A stretch of DNA of 64,000 nt from Periplaneta americana (lineage: Eukaryota; Arthropoda; Insecta; Blattodea; Blattidae), in NCBI RefSeq assembly GCF_040183065.1, contig NC_091120.1:20913208-20977207 (forward strand), given 5' to 3'. Positions 57,842 to 64,000 of the stretch are shown piece by piece (the stretch's first letter is position 1; each line of letters opens with the position of its first letter). The notes beneath the pieces are model-generated. The model did no database searches and was not told the origin of the DNA. It was given only the letters and a program-made list of their open reading frames with translations. The translations under genes and the position numbers were made by a program.

Positions 57842-58312
57842 AATAGACCACCTCTGTGGTGTAGGGGTCAGCATACTGGTTTCTTACTCAGAGGGCCCGG
57901 GTTCGATTCCCGGTCGGGTAGAATTTCCTGGTTGAGGTTTTTCAGGGTTTTTCCTCAACCGTAAGGCAAATGCCAGGAAATTCGGGCCACAACATCCCTG
58001 AAAATCACAGGCCTCATTCATCACCGAAATCATATTCATAACAAATCAGTCATACATATACAGTCGCCATCTAGTTCACAACAATAGAACCAGTCTCAAC
58101 AATAGTACAGAGGCCTTCGGATTTCAACCAAAGATTAACTCGCAATATGACCAAAGATGTTAAAGCGAGTATAAATAACATGGAGGGGGAAATATATATA
58201 TATATAATTACATATAGGAGATTTTATTATTTGCTATATCACTATTTAAGTTATTTAATAGAGCAAAAATCTGAAAATCGATAAATATGCCACATAGGAG
58301 TTATTGCAGGAA
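57680..58312. mobile_element. TIR element, 633 bp, with SINE inside
   Basis: CCTGCAATAACTCCTATGTG at 57682 is matched by its exact complement at 58291-58310, and similarity continues inward (ATATAACATTTTTCAG versus ATTTATCGATTTTCAG). No target duplication could be settled. The interior is almost filled by a SINE and a GAAA microsatellite (57794-57842). Confidence 0.7.
57843..58190 (+). mobile_element. tRNA-derived SINE
   Basis: Head with CCTCTGTGGTGTAGGGGTCA (A-box) and GGGTTCGATTCCCGGTCGGG (B-box), then a body with GTTGAGGTTTTTCAGGGTTT and GGCAAATGCCAGGAAATTCG. This is the full-length relative of the truncated head at 51291. It directly follows a pure GAAA run. Confidence 0.8.
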
Positions 58313-58422
58313 CGACGACGAGATATTAATTGACTTACTAAAATTCTATTTCACTAATGTTAGCTTCACCAAAACGTTTGAACGAAGCTGCCATTTTCAG
58401 TCGACTATCTACGCAAATAACA

Positions 58423-58425
<3 letters not shown>

Positions 58426-58454
<29 letters not shown>

Positions 58455-58600
58455 TTTATTTAACCTGGCAGAGTTAAGGCCATACGGCCTTCTCTAACAC
58501 TCAACCAGGAGTAAAGACTGCGTTACAAAAACATTACAAATTTACAAATTACACTACAATTTTACGCACAAAATTGAATAAGATAATAATAATAAAAATG
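58426..58600 (-). mobile_element. LINE 3' end with (AAT)n tail
   Basis: An AAT run followed by GATTTATTTAACCTGGCAGA and GGCCATACGGCCTTCTCTAA looks like a minus-strand LINE 3' UTR. It interrupts the repeat shared with 56870-57010: that copy reads GTAAACAAATGACGATCGC where this one has the insert between CAAATAACAAAT and AAAAATGACGATCGC. Confidence 0.6.
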
Positions 58601-59318
58601 ACGATCGCAAAGCATGTTTTATAGTATCGTAAAGAATTTGCAGTTTGAAATGTCGGCAAACAAAGAATGAAATGCTAGGGAAGTGATAAAATTGTAGCGA
58701 TAAGCAGCCATGATTGGTTGAAACACGTTCTTTCGTGCCGTTTTATTGGTCAAAAATAGTGTGACGTAGTAAAAGTGTAATAGCCAATGAAAAAAAAATT
58801 GTCAACCGCTCTGTGAAATTTTAAATTTATTTAACCGGTTGTATACATAAAGGTGTGTTACACATGCCCTATTTTTTTCTACATTTCTATCTTTTATAAC
58901 TTCTGAGAAAAGTGAACCCAAAATTGAGGAATTTAACATTCTAAGATATGGAAGTACAGTCTCCCCTTAAACAACTTTGAAACCAGATAATCATTTAGGG
59001 ACACGCTGTATATTGCTGCTCTAAAAGTGACGGTAAATATTTTCTCATTTCTCAGAAGGTATTAATTTTATGACCCATGTTTGTAGGACTTTTATTTCTT
59101 GTATTGGTGCATACTATCTTCTCTCTAAATATTGGAACCTTTTCCCGGAACATTCTGTATAATTAATGTGAAAAATTATTATGGAGCAATAAAGAGTTAA
59201 AAATAATGCTTAAAAATAAATGTTAGCTATGCCGTAGAGCTGTACTGCGAAAGACATCATGCGCGTGACTTTTACTCTAGCGACCTATGTCGGCTTAAGT
59301 TATTGAACCCCCTGTATA
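58601..59318. other. No gene seen
   Basis: Continues the shared repeat to about 58670, then AT-rich spacer. Short phrases such as ACGCTGTATATTG and CCCCCTGTATA suggest old mariner ends, but nothing can be delimited. Confidence 0.35.
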
Positions 59319-60054
59319 CAGGGTGTTTAAAAAATACGGGGCATAATTTCAGGTATGTATTTCCCACACGTAGACAATCAAAATAGTTAATTACAACATG
59401 TGTCCGGAAATGCTTTATTTCCGAGTTATGGCCTTCACAACATTGAAATTCACCAGAACGATTTTCTTTCCGCAGGTCGTTGCCGTCAAAGGAGACATTA
59501 AGAGGGCACTCTGACAGTTCATTCCGAGGCGAAGGTTACATTCAATGTTGTGTAGGCGTTAGACTGTGCGACATGTATTCAAATCAAGAGCTGGCAGAGA
59601 TACACTTCATGTACGGTAAGGCGGACGGCAGTGCTGCGTTGGCTCGTCGTTTGTACCAGGAGAGGTACCCACAGCGACAATGTCCAGATTATTTGTGGGG
59701 CTATTTAAAATCATTGGTTTATTCGTCTCCGGTGCCTAATTTGGAATCCCTTCGGAATCGAATTGTGGCATGTTCTGAGGACATACGCAATACTCCTGGA
59801 GTTTGGGATCGTGTTCGCAGGTCAATGAGACATCGATGTGAGGTCTGTATTCAAGCAGGAGGTGGACATTTTGAACATCTTCTGTAATGACAACGACTTG
59901 CGGAAAGAAAAACGTTCCGGTGAATTTCAATGTTGTGAAGGCCATAACTCGGAAATGAAGCATTTCCGGATACATGTTGTAATGAACTATTTTGATTGTC
60001 TACATGTGGGAAATACATACCTGAAATTATGCCCCGTATTTTTGAAACACCCTG
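59319..60054 (+). mobile_element. Tc1/mariner-type element with about 165-bp inverted repeats
   Basis: Left CAGGGTGTTTAAAAAATACG and the right-end complement CAGGGTGTTTCAAAAATACG start inverted repeats of about 165 bases with roughly ten differences. TA flanks it (59317-59318, 60055-60056). The arms leave room only for a shortened transposase gene (59480-59887). High arm identity suggests a fairly recent insertion. Confidence 0.88.
59480..59887 (+). CDS. Internally deleted mariner-type transposase, frame kept
   Basis: A 135-codon open frame. Residues 32-69 (YSNQELAEIHFMYGKADGSA, ARRLYQERYPQRQCP) are the N-terminal helix-turn-helix-like domain found in this transposase group. They are joined in frame to DYLWGYLKSLVYSSPVPNLE and RRSMRHRCEVCIQAGGGHFE-HLL, the extreme C-terminus, parallel to 47560-47755. 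All three catalytic acidic positions lie in the missing part. The protein could bind DNA but not cut it. Whether it is expressed is unknown. The start may instead be the Met at residue 32 (59573). Confidence 0.6.
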   Translation: MPSKETLRGHSDSSFRGEGYIQCCVGVRLCDMYSNQELAEIHFMYGKADGSAALARRLYQERYPQRQCPDYLWGYLKSLVYSSPVPNLESLRNRIVACSEDIRNTPGVWDRVRRSMRHRCEVCIQAGGGHFEHLL

Positions 60055-61439
60055 TATAGGTGCTTTTATCTTCCGAACAAATGCTGTGTGAGTTCGAAGA
60101 GCTTTCATCTGCCCGCCTTGTAATCACAACCGAGCATGATGTCTGTCCTGCAGCAACATATGGTTCGTCTGTCTCTTGTCTTTATGACGATTCAGTTTTT
60201 TCGAGAGGTAGTTGTACTTAAACGCCATCAAGCTAATAGGCAGGGAGGGAGATAAACGGTGGCTAAAGCTCACTGTTGCGATGCGCACACGACGTACAGG
60301 GAGATAAGGGTCGTACAGGAAGGGAGGGGGGTTGAGCCTCGCTGCATATAATTGACTGTAAATCATTGGGTAAACATGTGCCATACCACACGCTGCCTTC
60401 TCCCTTCTGTCATTATTATGTCATAAGTAGGCGAGTTTTATTGATTCAATTAATTTACCTCCACTTGCACCCTCCTAAGTGAAAAAAGAAGGAAATGATG
60501 CCCGAGTAAATTGTTTTCGGCTGCTGTCCAAAAGGAAATTGCTGCTGCATACCTCATGAATACATAAAACGCACATCTTGACCGCAGTTAAGAAGGAAAA
60601 GGCCAGTACGTGACGTCACACAGGACAGTTTAATGTTCCTCTCACACTACGACGCTTATTTATAAGCATTGAAGTGATCGTGTGCTGATATTGATGTAAC
60701 GGTGGAAGTAAAATGACAGAGGTACCCAAACTGCTGTCAGTACAGCTGTTTTCCTACTAAGAACTTTGCAGGATACGAACCCCAGTCCGTTGAATGAGAA
60801 ATCGCCAGCTGACTGCTTACTCGACTACATTTCAGCCATTTTCGAGAATGATAACTAAGGAGCGGATTTCTATGTAATTAAATATTATTTTTGCGTGTGA
60901 TAAAACACAATTAACAAAGTTAAAAATTCCGAACATGAAGTTTCAAGTTTAAAACCCGAATTTTATTTCACATAAAAACGCATATTTTCACAAAAAAAAT
61001 ACGTAAATACATATTTTCAGGAAATCTATTATAAACATATAAATCCTGGAGTTTTTTTACTTAAATAATTTTTTTACAAGAACTTTTAAACATTTTAAAA
61101 CTAAATCAATTATGTCACTCAGAAGTACGTTATCTTTTTAAGAATTCTTGGTTGCTTCGTGTGTCTAAGCGCTGTGTGGTGTATCCGTGATCCATTTTTG
61201 TAATAGTATCGCCTCAAGTTCTGAGAACTGCTAGGCAGCATATCAGTGTTATTATTAGAGAATAAATTAACATTGACAAGGAGGAGAGATCTTGCAACAC
61301 ATAATTAGGAATGTTTATTGTTGCTGAAGATGATTTCATTCCACGCTTTGTTTGTGAAACACAACAGATAAGAACCTGGGTATGAACATTATTTAATTTA
61401 AACAAATCTCTCGCCTCTCGCTCATGTCTATCAAGTAAG
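60055..61439. other. No gene seen
   Basis: Mostly single-copy-looking sequence of mixed composition; only short ORFs. Confidence 0.4.
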
Positions 61440-61961
61440 GCAATATGTTTTGTTGTGATTCCCTGTTATCGGGCTTGGTCAATCGATATCCTTCAAGATA
61501 TACTGAAAGATGGTTGTTTAAAAAACGATTTGGCCTTCCTATTAGCAAATCTAAGCTTTTTGTGTGACACCATAAAAAACTCGAAACATCCAAAAACCTG
61601 TTGTCTGAAACAGGGAGGTGGGTGCCGTGAAAATTAAACTAGACTCGCTACAAGGTTCAGAAGCACAATTACTAAGGGACAAATTCAGAATGTGTTTGGG
61701 AAAAACAGTGGATATAAAAAAATGTGTAAAGTTGCTCAAGTATTGGAGGATGTGCCTGTAGGTGAAATTGACGTTGTATGTATTTGTGACATTCCTCTCT
61801 TTAAATATGCACGTCTGACGTCCTGTGATGTGGAAAGATCGTTTTCACAGTATAAGTCGTTGTTCAGAGATAATCGGCATGCATTTGTGATGGAGAATTT
61901 GGAGATGACCTTTGTTGTTCACTGCAATTCTCGGCCAACTACTAGCACTCAAGTGTGGTTG
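61440..61961 (+). pseudogene. Family Y exon: hAT transposase-like C-terminal domain, copy 2
   Basis: Pieces DILKDGCLKNDLAFLLANLS and, after stops and a frame change, NVFGKNSGYKKMCKVAQVLE, then CDIPLFKYARLTSCDVERSF and SQYKSLFRDNRHAFVMENLE, ending VVHCNSRP. The block FKYARLTSCDVERSFSQYKS parallels FKYVRIISCD-ERTLSQYK at 1760-1830. It ends in TTG-GTGAGT, again a splice-donor match at the same protein position. The upstream half is frame-broken near 61635. Confidence 0.65.
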
Positions 61962-62519
61962 GTGAGTACCTAGTAACATTTTTTTTTTCCAAGCTAAGTA
62001 AGGTATTTTTGTCATATTTAAAACAAATATTTTTTTGTTTTTAGCACATAAAAATCCGCTCCCTAATGATAACACTGAACAACAAGAATTTTGCTCCGAC
62101 TTAAAACAATGTGTCGCTTATGATTTGGTGTGCGCTGAATCCTTCGTATCACTTAAGGTTTTTAAGATATAGGCTACTATGATTTCACTATTCTATAAGC
62201 GTTCCCCAAGTAAACATCTGGTGTAGGTTGGGAGTTGTAAACCAAAACAAAACCTAATGGATTTTATGAGTTTATGACTTATTTCCAGTTTCTTACGGTT
62301 GTTGGCATCTTCTTTTGTACTTCTAATAAATAAACAGTTATTGGTCCCTTCTATTCAGTTAATTTCATAACAGTTCAAATTGTGGCCTAAGCACTGAACA
62401 AACAAGGGTGTGGTTTTCATTATTTAAAAGAAAAGTTTACCATTTTGAGTGAAGGCAAATTAAAATAAGGCATTTTCATCGGTCCACAAATTCACAAAGT
62501 TATGTCTGACTCTTTGAAG

Positions 62520-63050
62520 AAAAACTTTCCGTTACAGAAAAAATGGCATGGCGCGCTTTCAAAGAAATGTTAAATGTTATGTTTTATTTAACGACGCTCG
62601 CAACTGCAGAGGTTATATCAGCGTCGCCGGATGTGCCGGAATTTTGTCCCGCAGGAGTTCTTATACATGCCAGTAAATCTACTGACATGAGCATGTCGCA
62701 TTTAAGCACACTTAAATGCCATCGACCTGGCCCGGGATCGAACCCGCAACCTTGGGCATAGAAGGCCAGCGCTATACCAACTCGCCAACCAGGTCGAAGC
62801 GCTTTCAAAGATGTTTGCTCAAATTTTCTTGGAAATTCTAGGGCAGACAACTAGAACTTGTTGTGGAAATCATGATAAGTGCATATGAGAAAATGGAGTA
62901 TAATATGCCTCTCAAAGTACACCTTTTACGTTCTCATTTGGATTTTTTCCTCCTAATCTTAGAGCGGTAAGCGACGAGCACGGAGAAAGATTTCAACAAG
63001 AAATATCTGAAATGCAAAAGCGATCATAGATCATCATCCAGCATGCTTGC
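62520..63050 (+). pseudogene. Family X C-terminal part, copy 3, split by a SINE
   Basis: With the SINE ignored, the frame gives AFKDVCSNFLGNSRADN, then MISAYEKM, MPLKVHFLRSHLDFF, then AVSDEHGERFQQEISEMQKR. These match in order the block at 460-740 (FLGNKRAENHK, LLHSHLDYF, AVSDEHGERFHQQ). Stops at several points and the SINE make it a pseudogene. The N-terminal exons are not seen in this copy. Confidence 0.65.
62566..62798 (-). mobile_element. tRNA-derived SINE with 13-bp TSD
   Basis: GCGCTTTCAAAGA flanks it (62553-62565, 62799-62811). On the minus strand the head has CGACCTGGTTGGCGAGTTGG (A-box) and GGTTCGATCCCGGGCCAGG (B-box, 62735-62722). The body is 140 bases and ends near 62570 with ATAAAACATAACATTTAAC. 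It splits the family X coding sequence. Confidence 0.92.
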
Positions 63051-64000
63051 AGACTATTGATTCCTTGTAAACAGTGTTGCCAGGTTTTTACGAAAGAAAA
63101 TCCCTCAAAGTTAGAAAAAAATCCCCCTTTTGGGGTTGTCTGGTCTAAACTCCAAAATACACATTTTAAAAACGAATTAAAATAATAAATTAGAACAAGA
63201 CAATGTTCCTAATAAATATCACAGTGGAACAGAGCACTCACTCTCAGATCGGCATATTATTGATGATTCTGTTCAGATTCTTCTTCTTCTCCCTCTTCTT
63301 CTGCAACCAGCAGCCCAGCTATTTTGTTGTCTCTTCAATCCTTAATGAAGAAATAATATAATTTTAGTTTTGTTTCCGTCTTGACTTATTTTAATGTTAA
63401 CCCAGAAGTATATTTCGATCATCCAGTTCAAAAGTGAGACAACTCAAACATTGTCATTTTTTAGTTGTTTATATACTACTGAAAGCCCATTTCGGTGCTC
63501 TTTCCGCTTCAACATTGAGATAAGTCATATTTACAACCAAAAAGAAAAAAAAAACGAAATAAACTGCTTCAGAAGTAATTATAACTATGGAATTTAATAG
63601 TTCATTATTAGTACATTTCAAAATCTATTAATAATGAACTGGAAGATTGTGATATATTCGTCTGAATACTGACTCATTTCTAATTGTCGTGATTATGAAC
63701 CAGAAATCTGTTCCTTCCTAGGTGATTTAATTTGAAACTTTCAACTGAAGATATCTCAAAACTTGTTTTTTTGAGTTGTCGCATTTTTGAACCAGACGAT
63801 CGATTTAACACATTTTAATATTTTGATTGTGAACGTTTTCGCCCATTTTGGGCATCTTCAGATCATAAAGATATCTGTACATAATTGCATAATACATATT
63901 GAAATTCTACAAACAATTAATGGAAATTTATAAATACACTAGAAACATTTTCTAAAAAGGTACATTAAATACAGCAACAAATGGGACTTGTATGATAAAT
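63051..64000. other. No gene seen; possible repeat at the end
   Basis: AT-rich with a CTT-rich patch at 63283-63310. The phrase GTTTTCGCCCATTTTGGGC then ATCTTCAGATC at 63835-63863 is a hairpin-like motif I associate with insect retroelement 3' regions, with no visible boundary in the window. Confidence 0.35.

Overview
The window looks like repeat-dense intergenic or heterochromatic DNA from an insect, most likely a cockroach. It is AT-rich and has no operon-like coding. It is packed with decayed LINE, hAT, Tc1/mariner, pogo, PIF/Harbinger, piggyBac-type, Helitron and tRNA-SINE copies. The cockroach call rests on my memory of the very abundant LINE tails (called families A and C here) and is inference. 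I see no intact multi-exon host gene. The best candidates for real protein-coding sequence are a 67-codon ORF at 35830-36033 that resembles a linker-histone winged helix, and exon-like pieces of two unidentified families: X (1-801, 51397-54187, 62540-63050) and Y, a hAT-like C-terminal domain (1334-1902, 61440-61961).

Layout. 1-6 kb: broken X and Y genes, a Helitron-like end and LINE A tails. 6.5-10.7 kb: a 53-bp minisatellite of about 78 copies. 12-21 kb: a Helitron, a LINE B copy, the endonuclease tail of an RLE-type LINE, a LINE C copy and PIF/Harbinger- and piggyBac-type MITEs. 21-25 kb: TIR elements, LINE C and SINEs. 25-33.8 kb: a nest in which a 6600-bp hAT element (carrying a 45-bp satellite and a Helitron), a 5'-truncated LINE and a second hAT element all sit in one short stretch of a SINE head, with overlapping target duplications. 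33.8-38.7 kb: a tandem SINE, LINE C, the H15-like ORF and a 60-bp minisatellite of about 40 copies. 39-44 kb: LINE C copies interrupted by a pogo-like and a PIF/Harbinger-like element, whose empty sites survive in a neighbouring copy. 44.4-47.9 kb: a mariner-type element holding a 9-bp-TSD element, a LINE and a TTAA element. 48.8-54.7 kb: a large TA-flanked TIR element, then six tandem copies of one X exon. 55-64 kb: SINEs, an RLE fragment, a mariner-type element with an in-frame internal deletion, and a second X/Y pair.

The genes do not form a pathway; the biology here is transposon ecology. Insertion boundaries were read by eye from target-site duplications, terminal inverted repeats and, in five cases, an uninterrupted paralogous copy inside the same window. 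The most unusual items are the satellite that seems to have grown out of a hAT subterminal motif, the three-element pile-up on one target, the six-fold exon, the H15-like ORF whose partial duplicate runs into a minisatellite, and a transposase deleted in frame for its whole catalytic core.
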